A stretch of 64,000 nt of DNA from Dawidia cretensis (GCF_018598175.1 NZ_JAHESE010000009.1:122768-186767); one strand, 5' to 3'. Numbered from the stretch's first letter, positions 33,309 through 42,675 are shown. The notes: generated from the sequence alone by a model not told the origin. Numbers and translations are program-made.

Positions 33309-34175
33309 ATGAAGCACTACCGTATTCTTTTGCTTTTGGTACTGCCCGCGCTCGGCCTGCTGAACGGGTGTACGCCGGAGACTGATCTGGACGAATTGCA
33401 ATATACTCCCAAGCTTGTCGTGGATGGCTCGATCGAAAATGGCCAACAACCCCGCGTGGTATTGAGCCACAGCGCGTCGTACTTTGACAACATCGACTCT
33501 GCCTCCATCCGCAAGCTGATGGAGACCACGGCCAAGGTGACGGTAAGCGATGGTGAACGCCAGGAGGTTTTGACATTAAAGCCTAACGAGGGATTTTTCC
33601 CACCCTATGTCTATGAAGCCAATACATTACGCGGAGAAGTCGGCAAAACCTATACGTTGACCATCGACCTGAAAGGCAAGCGGTATATTGCCACGACCAC
33701 GATCCCAACACCACCCCGGCTCGACTCAATCTGGTTTGAATTGGTGCCCGGCAAGGACTCACTGGGCTATCTTTACGGACGGTTGTCTGACCCGCCCGAT
33801 GTGGTCAATTATTACCGCGTATTTACCCAACGACAAAATATTGACGACCGGTACATTCCGATGTATCAGTCAGCCGTCGGCGATCAATACTTTAACGGCA
33901 AGCGTTTTACGTTCTCCATTCTGCGGGGTCCGGACGACTTTACCAACGTCGTGGACGACCTTTACTTTTCGCGAGGCGAAACAGTGCTGATAAAAGCCTG
34001 TTCGATTGACCGTGGTCATTTTGATTTTTGGCGAACACTGGAACGTGAGCTATATGTCGTAGGAAATCCGTTTGCGTCGTCGGGTAATGATATCCTTTCA
34101 AACATTGACGGAGACAATGTGCTGGGCGTCTGGGGTGGCTACGGGTCAACCTATTACCGCGTGCCCATACGATAA
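33309..34175 (+). CDS. DUF4249 domain lipoprotein
   Basis: 288 residues. The lipoprotein signal ends in LLNGC, followed by TPETDLDELQYTPKLVVDGSIENGQQPRVVLSHSASYFDNID, the standard DUF4249 N-terminus with an Ig-like beta-sandwich. The C-terminus ends in NVLGVWGGYGSTYYRVPI, also family-typical. DUF4249 proteins are outer-membrane lipoproteins almost always encoded next to a TonB receptor, as here with a three-base gap. They may act as SusD-like lids for the barrel; that is an inference. A perfect terminator follows. Confidence 0.92.
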   Translation: MKHYRILLLLVLPALGLLNGCTPETDLDELQYTPKLVVDGSIENGQQPRVVLSHSASYFDNIDSASIRKLMETTAKVTVSDGERQEVLTLKPNEGFFPPYVYEANTLRGEVGKTYTLTIDLKGKRYIATTTIPTPPRLDSIWFELVPGKDSLGYLYGRLSDPPDVVNYYRVFTQRQNIDDRYIPMYQSAVGDQYFNGKRFTFSILRGPDDFTNVVDDLYFSRGETVLIKACSIDRGHFDFWRTLERELYVVGNPFASSGNDILSNIDGDNVLGVWGGYGSTYYRVPIR

Positions 34176-34188
34176 AGTATAAACAGAA

Positions 34189-34212
34189 AAGGCTGCCTTT
34201 CGGGGCAGCCTT
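34189..34212 (+). terminator. Terminator after the TonB receptor/DUF4249 operon
   Basis: AAGGCTGCC (34189-34197) pairs with GGCAGCCTT (34204-34212) around a six-base TTTCGG loop. Only a short T-run follows the stem. Confidence 0.65.
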
Positions 34213-34248
34213 CCTGTACAAAAATCAACTCAGGTGTTAGAAAAAATA

Positions 34249-35562
34249 TTATTCTCCAGCGAGGTCTTTCAGTTTTTCAGTCAGCTCGTCAAAACCTGTT
34301 TTCACGAACATATCCATGGACATTCTGGATTCGTCAGCGAACACCAGTTGCACCTCTTTGGCTGTGAATTCTTCGTCATACGTCGGGCATTCCCACTGGT
34401 CATTCTCATTCCAGCCACACTCTTCGCTCCACCAGTCGGTAACCGTGCGTGTTTTGGTAACCGCTACAACTTCGCCTTCAGCAATCTTCGTCTTCGAGTC
34501 TGCGTAGAAGACTACCATCGTGCTATTTTCGTTCCAGGCAGTAGCTTCTTCTGCGTCACCGCCTTCATCAGGAATCGCTGCGATATCAGTCATCAAGGCT
34601 TCTACGTCGATCTCACCGGAGAACTTGATGTTCAATACCTGGAAGTAGATAGTTCCTTTGTTGATCACGTCGTCGCCACCGCTTGAGTTCTCGATGTTGT
34701 CTGTATCGAAGTTACCTTCGGCATCAGCACCCAGAACATAGAGGTTCTTGTCGTTTTCTTTCAGTGAGTATTTTACCGATGCTTTTGTGCCATCGTTGCT
34801 TACTTCGTACGCTAATACGAAAGCGTCTACTTTAACCGAGATAGTCAGGGAAGTAGGCTCGCCTTTGCTGTTGTAGCCAGCGGTAAATGTATACTCGAGT
34901 TTTTTCTGACCGTCGATGGTCAGGTCGATTTTCAGACCGGCAGGATATTCGCCAGCATAGTCTTCACTCACAGCGCTGTTGCTTACATTAACGCCTTTGT
35001 AATCATAGATGGTATATTCAGCGTTGTTAGTCGTGCCGTTTTCTTTCGAAGGGAATTTGAACACAATCTTACCTGAACCACCGCCTGGTACAGAATCCCA
35101 AACCTGTTCCTGGCTGTTGTAAGTATAGGTACCGGCAACGTTGTTGAATTCAGTCTGGATCGACTCAATGTCTTCACTTGTACGCATGCCAGCCAGTGTT
35201 TTGTCCAAAGGCTTGTTTGAACGACCGAAGTCTCTCAGGTTATTTACCAGATCGAAGATAGGAAGGGAAGATTTACGACCTATTGCCAGATCGCCGTCGC
35301 TTGCAAAATTAGAGAAAGCAATGCTTGTCTCGATACCCGAAGAGTTCTTCAGGGCTTCTACGCTATTGGCAAACTCGATACCGTTATCCTCGAGATTTGA
35401 TTTATTTTCTTCAACACTCAGGTCAGCGTACTCGGTGGGGAATTCCGCGCCAGTTTCTTCTTCATTACTCTTAGAAGCGTCATCGTCGCTACCGCAAGCT
35501 ACTAACATGGCACCTGCCAGGACGAATGCACTAAATTTGAGAAAAGGTTTATTCATAAACAT
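34249..35562 (-). CDS. Large hypothetical lipoprotein
   Basis: 437 residues. The lipoprotein signal ends in LVAC (about Cys23) and GSDDDASKSNEEE follows, the acidic tail that often marks surface export of Bacteroidota lipoproteins. The body is acidic (many D/E) with predicted beta strands (KLEYTFTAGYNSKGEPTSLTISVKVDAFVLAYEVSN) and a C-terminal amphipathic helix. A DWWSEECGWNENDQWECPTYDEEF loop carries two Cys that may form a disulfide. I do not recognise the family. It converges with the DUF4249 gene and has no co-transcribed neighbour. A Met two codons in is an alternative start. Confidence 0.7.
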   Translation of the reverse strand: MFMNKPFLKFSAFVLAGAMLVACGSDDDASKSNEEETGAEFPTEYADLSVEENKSNLEDNGIEFANSVEALKNSSGIETSIAFSNFASDGDLAIGRKSSLPIFDLVNNLRDFGRSNKPLDKTLAGMRTSEDIESIQTEFNNVAGTYTYNSQEQVWDSVPGGGSGKIVFKFPSKENGTTNNAEYTIYDYKGVNVSNSAVSEDYAGEYPAGLKIDLTIDGQKKLEYTFTAGYNSKGEPTSLTISVKVDAFVLAYEVSNDGTKASVKYSLKENDKNLYVLGADAEGNFDTDNIENSSGGDDVINKGTIYFQVLNIKFSGEIDVEALMTDIAAIPDEGGDAEEATAWNENSTMVVFYADSKTKIAEGEVVAVTKTRTVTDWWSEECGWNENDQWECPTYDEEFTAKEVQLVFADESRMSMDMFVKTGFDELTEKLKDLAGE

Positions 35563-35982
35563 GGTTTAATTTTAAGCAAGTATACGGGCATGAACTAAAT
35601 TGTGCGAATAGTTGTACAAATCGGCGCCTCGCTCCTATGTATAGCTATGTCAGACTGTCGCAGAGCCTGTATAAAAGCGAAGTATAGTCTGCAAAACAGT
35701 AATCTTTTCAAAAGCCATGCTGCTGTTCGGTAACGGTCGTGCCCTTGCTAAAAACCTGAAAGGAGTGAAAATTGGCCTGTTGGCCATCCCGGGGGTTTTA
35801 AAAATCTGCTTATCCTGCCAGCAATATTACATGCGTTATTCTATTCGATGGGATACGAAGTTTGTCGACAAGCGGCAGGCACCTTTTCCTGTATACGTAC
35901 GTTGCAACATTCATTGCTATAGCAATAAAAAGGCCCCTGCCGGTTTGGCAGAGGCCCATTTATACTGTGAAAACAGCCGTTA
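35563..35982. other. 420-base intergenic region, no gene seen
   Basis: It holds the upstream region of the large lipoprotein gene, a perfect 14-bp palindrome ATTGCTATAGCAAT (35913-35926), and the terminator of the superoxide dismutase gene. The plus-strand ORF through it has no family or signal support and runs over the sod gene, so I do not call it. Confidence 0.55.
35927..35956 (-). terminator. Intrinsic terminator of the superoxide dismutase gene
   Basis: GGCCcCTGCC (35932-35941) pairs with GGCAGaGGCC (35947-35956), one mismatch, five-base loop. On the minus strand it is followed by T5. Confidence 0.75.
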
Positions 35983-36591
35983 TTACCTGGCTGTGTCAAA
36001 GCGTTTTGTTACTTCCGCCCAGTTTACTACGTTCCAGAACGCCGCGATATAGTCGGGGCGACGGTTTTGGTAGTGAAGGTAATAGGCGTGTTCCCAAACG
36101 TCAAGGCCGAGAACGGGTGTGCCTTTTACTTCGGCAACATCCATCAGGGGGTTGTCCTGGTTGGGTGTTGATGTGATCTGCAGTTTCTTACTACCATCCA
36201 CGATCAACCAGGCCCAGCCTGAACCAAAGCGACCTGTGGCCGCTGCGGCAAATTTGGTTTTGAACTCATCAAAGCTACCGAAGGCAGCATTGATCGCTTC
36301 AGCCAACGCACCGGTTGGAGCACCGCCGGCGTTGGGGCCGAGGATTGTCCAGAACAGGCTGTGGTTAAAGTGGCCACCGCCGTTATTACGAACAGCAGCA
36401 GGATACTTGGAAATGTTTTTATTGATCTCCTCCAGGCTCAGCTTCTCGGCGTCCGTGCCGGCAATCGCTGTGTTCAGATTTGTAACATACGCGTTATGAT
36501 GCTTACCATGGTGAATCTCCATTGTTTTGGCATCGATGTGTGGTTCAAGTGCAGTAGCTGCATACGGCAGCGCAGGCAATGTAAAAGCCAT
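35983..36591 (-). CDS. sodA: Superoxide dismutase, manganese-type (Mn/Fe family)
   Basis: 202 residues from the ATG at 36591, which starts the conserved AFTLPALPY; an upstream extension has no family support. It converts superoxide to hydrogen peroxide and oxygen in the cytosol. All four metal ligands are present: His27 (MEIHHGKHH), His77 (HFNHSLFW), Asp164 and His168 ([19 protein letters not shown]). The Gln in STPNQDNP and the Gly before HFNH are features of Mn- rather than Fe-specific enzymes, though cambialistic use is possible. It has its own promoter-like box (36667-36674) and terminator. Confidence 0.95.
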   Translation of the reverse strand: MAFTLPALPYAATALEPHIDAKTMEIHHGKHHNAYVTNLNTAIAGTDAEKLSLEEINKNISKYPAAVRNNGGGHFNHSLFWTILGPNAGGAPTGALAEAINAAFGSFDEFKTKFAAAATGRFGSGWAWLIVDGSKKLQITSTPNQDNPLMDVAEVKGTPVLGLDVWEHAYYLHYQNRRPDYIAAFWNVVNWAEVTKRFDTAR

Positions 36592-36666
36592 AGTTGTTGT
36601 TATTTTATGGGGTTGAACATAATCTAGTCCCCGTGGCATCCAAAACAATGGATCCGCTGGGGATGT

Positions 36667-36674
36667 CAAATATA
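36667..36674 (-). promoter_or_regulatory. -7 element TATATTTG of the superoxide dismutase gene
   Basis: Exact TANNTTTG on the minus strand. A TTTC-like -33 lies 18 bases upstream (36693-36696). The leader would be about 70 bases. Confidence 0.5.
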
Positions 36675-36741
36675 CAACCCGGCACGACCGAAGAAAATTT
36701 CAAGGCCGTGATGATTTTATAAAATTTATTTTGCGCTTGGG

Positions 36742-37104
36742 TTAAAACGGCAGGTCGTCCGATGCCTGGCTGTCGCTCGCAAACGGCTCATCGCCCGGAG
36801 GGGGGAAGTCGTTACCACGGGCGCCTTGGCTGCTGCCCGCGCCAACCTTATCCAATTTCCACGCGCGTGCCTCGGTGTACCAACGACCGTTATATTCGCG
36901 GCTCTCGAGGTCTACCGATACATTTACCACGTCGCCGACTACGAGCTTATATTGATCTACCTTGTCACCCCATGCCGAAAGGCATACTTTCTTGGGGTAT
37001 TGTGCCTGGGTCTCGATGATAAATTCCTGTTTCTTCCAGGGGCCTTTTTTCCCCATGCCGGTTTGCATCTGCAGCAGTTGGATAACTGTTCCTTTTATTT
37101 CCAT
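36742..37104 (-). CDS. DUF3127 OB-fold-like protein with an SSB-type C-terminal tip
   Basis: 120 residues. Residues 1-85 form the DUF3127 domain, small and OB-like: MEIKGTVIQLLQMQTGMGKKGPWKKQEFIIETQAQYPKKVCLSAWGDKVDQY, then WYTEARAWKLDKV. The tail is a Gly/Ser/Asp-rich linker ending in DDLPF (116-120). This closely copies the acidic DDIPF tip that SSB uses to recruit repair and replication proteins. The family is restricted to Bacteroidota and relatives. It may bind single-stranded nucleic acid and partners of SSB. It has its own -7 box and lies downstream of tadA on the same strand. Confidence 0.85.
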   Translation of the reverse strand: MEIKGTVIQLLQMQTGMGKKGPWKKQEFIIETQAQYPKKVCLSAWGDKVDQYKLVVGDVVNVSVDLESREYNGRWYTEARAWKLDKVGAGSSQGARGNDFPPPGDEPFASDSQASDDLPF

Positions 37105-37143
37105 TGTTTATTGATTTTTCGCGGTTGTTTTTGTCAGGGACCC

Positions 37144-37151
37144 CAAAAGTA
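37144..37151 (-). promoter_or_regulatory. -7 element TACTTTTG of the DUF3127 gene
   Basis: Exact TANNTTTG on the minus strand, in the 58-base gap after tadA. It predicts a leader of about 35 bases. No clear -33 TTTG. Confidence 0.42.
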
Positions 37152-37162
37152 TAGATAACCGG

Positions 37163-37606
37163 CTAATTTCGTATACGCCGGAAGAAATCCTCGATCAGTT
37201 TTTTGCTTTCGTCTGCCTGTATCCCCCGCACGACCTCGGTTTTGGGATGCAGCAAAGGACTGGACACCAGGCTATAACCCCGCTGCACGTCCGATGCGCC
37301 AAATACGAGCTTTTGCAACTGCACCCAGTGCAGCGCGCCCGCACACATCACGCACGGTTCGAGGGTGACGTATAACGTACATTCCGACAGGTATTTCGAG
37401 CCCAGGTAGTTGGCAGCAGACGTGACGGCCAGCATCTCAGCATGAGCGGTGGCGTCGGTCAGTTTTTCCGTCTGATTGTGGGCGCGGGCGATGATGCGGT
37501 TCTTGCAAACCACCACGGCGCCTACGGGCACCTCGTCTATAGCAAAGGCTTTGGCGGCTTCTTTGAGCGCCTCGCGCATGAAGTATTCGTCTGAGTACAG
37601 ATCCAT
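37163..37606 (-). CDS. tadA: tRNA adenosine(34) deaminase TadA (nucleoside deaminase)
   Basis: 147 residues, usual for TadA. It changes A34 to inosine in the anticodon of tRNA-Arg(ACG) so that CGN codons can be read. Zinc site and proton shuttle are present: His55-Ala-Glu57 (THAHAE-type segment DATAHAEMLA) and PCVMC with Cys85 and Cys88. VPVGAVVVCKNRIIARAHN is the family N-terminal strand. Related guanine or cytosine deaminases share these motifs, but the length and the LGSKYLSECTLYVTLEPCVMCAGAL segment favour TadA. It starts nine bases after the upstream PsbP-like gene, so the two are probably co-transcribed. Confidence 0.88.
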   Translation of the reverse strand: MDLYSDEYFMREALKEAAKAFAIDEVPVGAVVVCKNRIIARAHNQTEKLTDATAHAEMLAVTSAANYLGSKYLSECTLYVTLEPCVMCAGALHWVQLQKLVFGASDVQRGYSLVSSPLLHPKTEVVRGIQADESKKLIEDFFRRIRN

Positions 37607-37615
37607 GGCTACAGG

Positions 37616-38182
37616 CTATTTTATTTTGATGCGCTTCATCATGTCGTCGGCGGTTTCCCTCCAGTCGTCTTTCATGCGCCGGGGAGCATTAAAAGAAAAT
37701 ACCAACGTGCGTCCGGGCTCGAGGTAATACTGTATGTAGGTATACTTGCCGATGGCATCGCGTTGTCCTTCCTGGCGTTGGTTGCCATTCATACGCGACT
37801 CGATCTCGAAATAAATAAACTTCTTTTTATTCACCTCACGCACACCTTCTTGCAGGAAGGTGACCTGGTCGAACATGTTCCGTAGGCTGGCCTTAAAAAA
37901 TTGTTTGGCAATCTCGTGGTTGGTATCGGGCCATTGCGTGGCCGAGATGTTCACGCTGAAGTCGACCTGGCGGTCTGCGTCGGTATAGGCCGCCAGTGGC
38001 GCGCGCACAGAGGGATACCGCTGCGTGAAATCCATGGCATCCATAGGATGCCAGTCACGCGGTACCGAGACGGTGATCTGGTCGTTCACCTTCATTTTCA
38101 TGAGCTTGGGCTTGTCGGCGGCCAGACAAGTCAACACCAACAGCATCAACCCCTTAAAGAGTGTACTTTTAATTTTTAGCAT
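37616..38182 (-). CDS. Exported hypothetical protein, PsbP/DUF1795-like
   Basis: 188 residues. A hydrophobic N-terminus (about 10-22) is followed by the mature start at about DKPKL; it may be a secreted protein or anchored. The body has MKMKVNDQITVSVPRDWHPMDAMDF...FSVNISATQWPDTNHEIAKQFFKASLRNMFDQVTFLQEG...KKFIYFEIESR...YTYIQYYLEPGRTLVFSFNAPRRMKDDW. This order of strands and helices is like PsbP/DUF1795 lipoproteins, but the match is by eye. Its gene precedes tadA by nine bases and is divergent from aspS. Confidence 0.6.
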   Translation of the reverse strand: MLKIKSTLFKGLMLLVLTCLAADKPKLMKMKVNDQITVSVPRDWHPMDAMDFTQRYPSVRAPLAAYTDADRQVDFSVNISATQWPDTNHEIAKQFFKASLRNMFDQVTFLQEGVREVNKKKFIYFEIESRMNGNQRQEGQRDAIGKYTYIQYYLEPGRTLVFSFNAPRRMKDDWRETADDMMKRIKIK

Positions 38183-38238
38183 AGCGCGGTGAGAGACAAA
38201 GTATTGTTAAATTCGCGGCTAAATTAATTAAAACTCAC

Positions 38239-39987
38239 ATGTTACGAACCCACACTTGCGGTGAATTGAGAATTACTGACGTCAACAAGCAAGTAACCCT
38301 TACAGGCTGGGTACAGCGCCTGCGCGACAAAGGCAGTGTGCTTTGGATCGATCTACGCGACCGTTATGGCATTACACAGCTGATTTTTGAAGAAGGCAAG
38401 ACAGACCCTGCCCTGCTGACCAGCAGCCGTGACCTGGGCCGTGAATATGTGATACTGGTAGAAGGCACTGTCGTGGAACGTCCTGCCAAAAACGACAAGA
38501 TTCCCACAGGCGATATCGAGATAAAAGCAAGCAAGATCACCGTGCTGAATGCTGCTAAATTGCCGCCCTTTACCATTGAAGACGAGACGGATGGCGGCGA
38601 CGAGCTGCGCATGAAATACCGTTACCTGGACCTGCGCCGGAACATCGTTCGCGAGAAGCTGCAGCTGCGCCACAAGATGGCCCAGCAGACGCGCACCTAC
38701 CTCGACGCGCAGAGCTTCATCGAAGTAGAGACGCCGGTGCTGATCAAATCTACCCCCGAAGGTGCACGCGACTTTGTTGTGCCTTCGCGTGTACACGGCG
38801 GCGAGTTTTATGCGCTGCCGCAGTCACCGCAGACGTTTAAGCAGTTGCTGATGGTATCAGGCTTTGATCGGTATTATCAAATTGTTAAGTGCTTCCGCGA
38901 CGAGGACTTGCGCGCGGACCGTCAACCGGAGTTTACGCAGATCGACTGCGAAATGTCGTTCATCACGCAAGAGGATATTCTCAATACATTCGAAGGCCTG
39001 GTGCGTCACTTATTCAAGAACGTGAAGGGCATTGACCTGCCGTCGGTGCCGCGCATGTTTTATGACGACGCCATGAAGCTCTATGGATCTGACAAACCGG
39101 ATACGCGCTTCGACATGAAATTTGTGGAGATCACCGAGCTGACAAAAGGCAAAAGCTTTCCGGTATTTGAAAGCGCCGAGCTGGTTGTCGGAATCTGCGC
39201 GAAAGGTTGCGCGGAGTATACCCGCAAACAAATCGACGAGCTTACGGAATATGTCAAGCGCCCGCAGATCGGGGCGAAGGGCCTGGTATACGTACAATAC
39301 AAAAGCGATGGCAGCCTGAAGTCTTCTGTGGATAAATTCTATAGCGCAGACGACCTGAAGGTATGGGCGGATAAAGTCGGCGCACAGCCGGGTGACCTGA
39401 TCCTGCTGATGGCCGGGGAAACAGACGTTACGCGCAAGCAGCTGAACGAGCTTCGCCTGTTGGTGGGCGAGCGTTTGGGCCTGCGCGACAAGAATACGTT
39501 CTCCGCACTGTGGGTAATTGATTTCCCGCTGCTGGAGTGGAACGACGAGGCCAAACGCTACCACGCCATGCACCACCCGTTCACGTCGCCGAAACCTGAA
39601 GACATGGCGTTGCTGGATACTAATCCCGGTAAGGTACGTGCGAATGCATACGACATGGTGATCAACGGTACGGAAGTGGGCGGTGGCTCGATCCGGATAC
39701 ACGACGCCGCTACACAAAAACTGATGTTCAGCCATCTGGGCTTTAGCGAAGAAGAAGCGCGTAAGCAATTCGGCTTCCTGATGGAGGCTTTTGAGTACGG
39801 TGCGCCGCCACACGGTGGTATTGCTTTTGGTTTCGACCGCTTGTGCTCCATCTTTGGCGGCGCCGATTCAATCCGCGACTTTATTGCGTTCCCCAAAAAC
39901 AACGCGGGCAAGGATGTGATGATCGACTCCCCCTCCACCATTTCACAGGAACAATTGAACGAGTTGTCGCTTAGCATTAAACTTTAG
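38239..39987 (+). CDS. aspS: Aspartyl-tRNA synthetase
   Basis: 582 residues, the bacterial-type class II enzyme. It charges tRNA-Asp with aspartate. An N-terminal OB-fold anticodon domain (residues 1-100, [31 protein letters not shown]) precedes motif 1, the FVVPSR loop, and motif 2 ([18 protein letters not shown]). The bacterial GAD insert (about 290-405) and motif 3 ([19 protein letters not shown]) follow. No missing catalytic residues were seen. The gene is single; a terminator follows. Whether it also charges tRNA-Asn cannot be told from the window. Confidence 0.97.
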   Translation: MLRTHTCGELRITDVNKQVTLTGWVQRLRDKGSVLWIDLRDRYGITQLIFEEGKTDPALLTSSRDLGREYVILVEGTVVERPAKNDKIPTGDIEIKASKITVLNAAKLPPFTIEDETDGGDELRMKYRYLDLRRNIVREKLQLRHKMAQQTRTYLDAQSFIEVETPVLIKSTPEGARDFVVPSRVHGGEFYALPQSPQTFKQLLMVSGFDRYYQIVKCFRDEDLRADRQPEFTQIDCEMSFITQEDILNTFEGLVRHLFKNVKGIDLPSVPRMFYDDAMKLYGSDKPDTRFDMKFVEITELTKGKSFPVFESAELVVGICAKGCAEYTRKQIDELTEYVKRPQIGAKGLVYVQYKSDGSLKSSVDKFYSADDLKVWADKVGAQPGDLILLMAGETDVTRKQLNELRLLVGERLGLRDKNTFSALWVIDFPLLEWNDEAKRYHAMHHPFTSPKPEDMALLDTNPGKVRANAYDMVINGTEVGGGSIRIHDAATQKLMFSHLGFSEEEARKQFGFLMEAFEYGAPPHGGIAFGFDRLCSIFGGADSIRDFIAFPKNNAGKDVMIDSPSTISQEQLNELSLSIKL

Positions 39988-40012
39988 ACCATGCTTCGCC
40001 GTTATCCGCTAC

Positions 40013-40042
40013 AAAGGCCCGCCGTGTTTTGCGCGGGCTTTT
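40013..40042 (+). terminator. Intrinsic terminator of aspS
   Basis: AAAGGCCCGC (40013-40022) pairs with GCGGGCTTTT (40033-40042) around a ten-base loop. The T-run is part of the stem. Confidence 0.7.
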
Positions 40043-40064
40043 GTAACAGATAACACGTCTGGCG

Positions 40065-40808
40065 ATGGAACACAAAGACTACTTCTCAGGACACGCCAAA
40101 GTATATGCGACCTTCCGGCCGGCATACCCGGCCGCCCTGTATGATTTTATTTTCCGCCACCTGCCCCAGCGCCGTCGGGCATGGGACTGTGCCACGGGCA
40201 ACGGACAGGTTGCACGACACCTGGCACAACACTTTCAACAGGTAGACGCCACCGACATCAGTCAGCAACAACTCGACAACGCCTACCGTGCCGATAACAT
40301 TGCCTACTCCGTTGCGCCCGCGGAAAAGAGCGGCTTTGCCAATGGACGATTTGACCTCATTACGGTAGCGCAAGCCCTGCATTGGTTTGACACCCATGCG
40401 TTTTATCAAGAGGTACGACGCACCGGTGCACCCGGTGGGCTACTGGCCGTGTGGGGATATGCCTTCCTCCACATCGAGCCCGTCGTCGACGAGATCATTA
40501 CCGATTTTTATAGCCGTATTGTCGGTCCGTATTGGGACGATGCGCGCAGGCTTGTGGAGGAACGCTACCTGACTATCCCATTCCCGTTCCCCGAAATACC
40601 GTCGCCTGGATTCCACATCGACGTGGCGTGGACGCTCGACCACCTGGCCGGCTATTTGGAAAGCTGGTCCGCCACGCAGAAGTACACCCGGGCCACGGGC
40701 ATCAACCCGGTGCCAGAATTGTGTGGGCGATTGCGCGCGTATTGGTCCGAAAACGAAACCAAAACGGTACGCTTTCCCATATTCTTACGCCTGGGCGAGA
40801 TCGGCTGA
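40065..40808 (+). CDS. Class I SAM-dependent methyltransferase
   Basis: 247 residues. The SAM-binding motif I is AWDCATGNGQVARHL (about 39-53), then VDATDIS (motif with acidic residue for the ribose) and FDLITVAQALHWFD. The sequence YFSGHAKVYATFRPAYPAALYDFI at the N-terminus is that of the Crg1/trans-aconitate-type Methyltransf_11 family. The substrate is unknown; relatives methylate small acids or lipids. The terminator just before it separates it from aspS. An 82-base gap precedes the amidohydrolase gene, possibly cotranscribed. Confidence 0.88.
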   Translation: MEHKDYFSGHAKVYATFRPAYPAALYDFIFRHLPQRRRAWDCATGNGQVARHLAQHFQQVDATDISQQQLDNAYRADNIAYSVAPAEKSGFANGRFDLITVAQALHWFDTHAFYQEVRRTGAPGGLLAVWGYAFLHIEPVVDEIITDFYSRIVGPYWDDARRLVEERYLTIPFPFPEIPSPGFHIDVAWTLDHLAGYLESWSATQKYTRATGINPVPELCGRLRAYWSENETKTVRFPIFLRLGEIG

Positions 40809-40890
40809 TGCAGATCACGGGTGTTTCTTACATCGCGTTTCTTTTCTCGGCAATCCTTGCTATCATCGTACACTTTTTACACTTACCCTC

Positions 40891-42540
40891 ATGCGTTATT
40901 TTATTTGGGGCGCAGCTGCCGTTTTAGTGGCTTTAGCCTGTGTACCCCGACCTAAGAAGCAGTACGACCTCATTCTGCGGCAAGGCACTATCTATGATGG
41001 CACCGGTGGTGCGTCGTTTGTAGGCGATGTAGCGATACAGGGCGATACCGTTGCTGCTGTCGGCAACTTACAAGATGCCACTGGCAAGAAGGAAATCAAC
41101 ATTGCCGGCCTGGCCATTGCACCGGGCTTTATCAATATGCTGAGCTGGGGTGACCAAAGCCTGCTGAAAGACGGCCGCTCCATGAGCGACATCAAGCAAG
41201 GTGTTACGCTCGAGGTGTTTGGTGAAGGCTGGTCGCCGGGTCCCATAAAACGCAAAAGCAAAACGCCGCCGGATAGTTTGTGGACTACACTCGGTGGATA
41301 TTTTAACTGGGCGATGAAAAAAGGTGTGACACCCAACATCGCTTCGTTTGTGGGACAGACGTCTGTACGCAACTACGTCATGGGCTACGCCGCCCGCAAG
41401 CCTACGGACGCTGAGCTGCAGGAGATGAAGCAGCTGGTGCAGCAAGCCATGGAAGAAGGCGCGATGGGCCTGGGCACGTCTCTCATTTATCCGCCCGCGA
41501 CCTATGCTTCTACCGAAGAATTGATTGCATTGGCCAGTGTAGCCGGTCGCTATAAAGGCATGTATATAACACACATGCGTAGCGAAGGCGACTTTATTGT
41601 CGATGCGCTGAACGAGACGCTGCGCATTGCACGCGAGGCGGCTATACATGCGGAAGTTTATCACATGAAGATCAACATTGCGCGTAACTGGAATAAGATC
41701 GATACCCTGTTGAACAAGATTGACAGTGCGCGTCGGGCAGGGTTAAGGGTTACAGCCAACATGTATCCGTATGACGCGAGCGGCACAGGCCTCACCTCGC
41801 GCTTGCCCAGCTGGGTGCAGGAAGGGGGCGCGAAAGAAATGCGCGCGCGCTTGCGCAAGCCAGAGATCCGCAAAAAGGTGCTGTATGAAATGGAGATGGG
41901 CATTCCTTATAAAAACTCTGATCCGGCCAATGTCGTGCTGATGGGCTTTCGGCTGGACTCGCTCAACCGGTTGTATAAGGGCAAACGCCTGAACGAGGTC
42001 GCTCGCCTGCATGGTAAGAATGCCGACGAGACTGTCGTGGACCTGATCGTGCGTGATAAGTCGCGGATCGAGGCAATCTATTATTTGCAATCAGAAGAGA
42101 ACATTCGCCGGATCATACAGTTGCCTTATGTAAGCTTTGGTTCCGACGCGGGCTCGGAAGCGATCAGTCCGCAAAATTTGGAAGAAGGTACACATCCGCG
42201 CACGTACGGAACTTTTGCGCGTGTGCTGGGACATTATGTACGCGACGAAAAGCTTGCGCCGCTGGAAGACGTCATACGACGGCTGACCTACCTGCCGGCC
42301 ACCAACCTGAAGATCAAAAAACGCGGGCTGTTGAAGCCTGGCTATTTTGCCGACCTGGCGATCTTCGACGCCGGGAAAATTCGGGACCACGCCACGTTTG
42401 AAAAACCGAAGCAATACGCCACCGGCATGGTGCACGTATTTGTGAACGGGGTACAGGTTTTGAACCAGGGTGAGCATACCGGCGCCAAACCGGGACGCGT
42501 GGTCCGGGGGCCGGGATATAAAGAAAAGAAAAAGGCCTGA
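40891..42540 (+). CDS. D-aminoacylase-like amidohydrolase, lipoprotein, atypical metal site
   Basis: 549 residues from the ATG at 40891, which opens a lipoprotein signal ending in LALAC; the long upstream in-frame extension lacks a signal. The amidohydrolase-3 fold begins DLILRQGTIYDGTGG. The usual metal pair HxH after the first strand is replaced: FINMLSWGDQSLLKDGRSMSDIKQGVTLEVFGEG. Later ligands are present: ITHMRSE, EVYHMKI, and SFGSDAGSE. The C-terminus (LKPGYFADLAIFDAGKIRD, VHVFVNGVQVLNQGEHTGAKPGRVVRGP) is that of N-acyl-D-amino-acid deacylases. It may still be active with one metal or act on other amides. Envelope location. Confidence 0.82.
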   Translation: MRYFIWGAAAVLVALACVPRPKKQYDLILRQGTIYDGTGGASFVGDVAIQGDTVAAVGNLQDATGKKEINIAGLAIAPGFINMLSWGDQSLLKDGRSMSDIKQGVTLEVFGEGWSPGPIKRKSKTPPDSLWTTLGGYFNWAMKKGVTPNIASFVGQTSVRNYVMGYAARKPTDAELQEMKQLVQQAMEEGAMGLGTSLIYPPATYASTEELIALASVAGRYKGMYITHMRSEGDFIVDALNETLRIAREAAIHAEVYHMKINIARNWNKIDTLLNKIDSARRAGLRVTANMYPYDASGTGLTSRLPSWVQEGGAKEMRARLRKPEIRKKVLYEMEMGIPYKNSDPANVVLMGFRLDSLNRLYKGKRLNEVARLHGKNADETVVDLIVRDKSRIEAIYYLQSEENIRRIIQLPYVSFGSDAGSEAISPQNLEEGTHPRTYGTFARVLGHYVRDEKLAPLEDVIRRLTYLPATNLKIKKRGLLKPGYFADLAIFDAGKIRDHATFEKPKQYATGMVHVFVNGVQVLNQGEHTGAKPGRVVRGPGYKEKKKA

Positions 42541-42631
42541 TCTCTTACCGGAGTAATGAAATCGGTCGGTAAAATAGGTCCAACGGTCGCCAGACGCCGA
42601 AGCAGACACCTATTAAACGCCTATTTCTCAG

Positions 42632-42639
42632 TATATTTA
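42632..42639 (+). promoter_or_regulatory. Possible -7 element TATATTTA of the OmpA-family gene
   Basis: Matches seven of eight bases of TANNTTTG, 36 bases before the ATG at 42676. No -33 box at the right spacing. Confidence 0.3.
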
Positions 42640-42675
42640 CGAGATTTTTTCGCCCTTAAAACACTATCCATCACC

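Noticed and set aside
35717-36052. Plus-strand ORF of 111 codons in the gap before the sod gene
   Set aside because: It runs through the sod terminator and into the sod coding sequence on the other strand; no family features.
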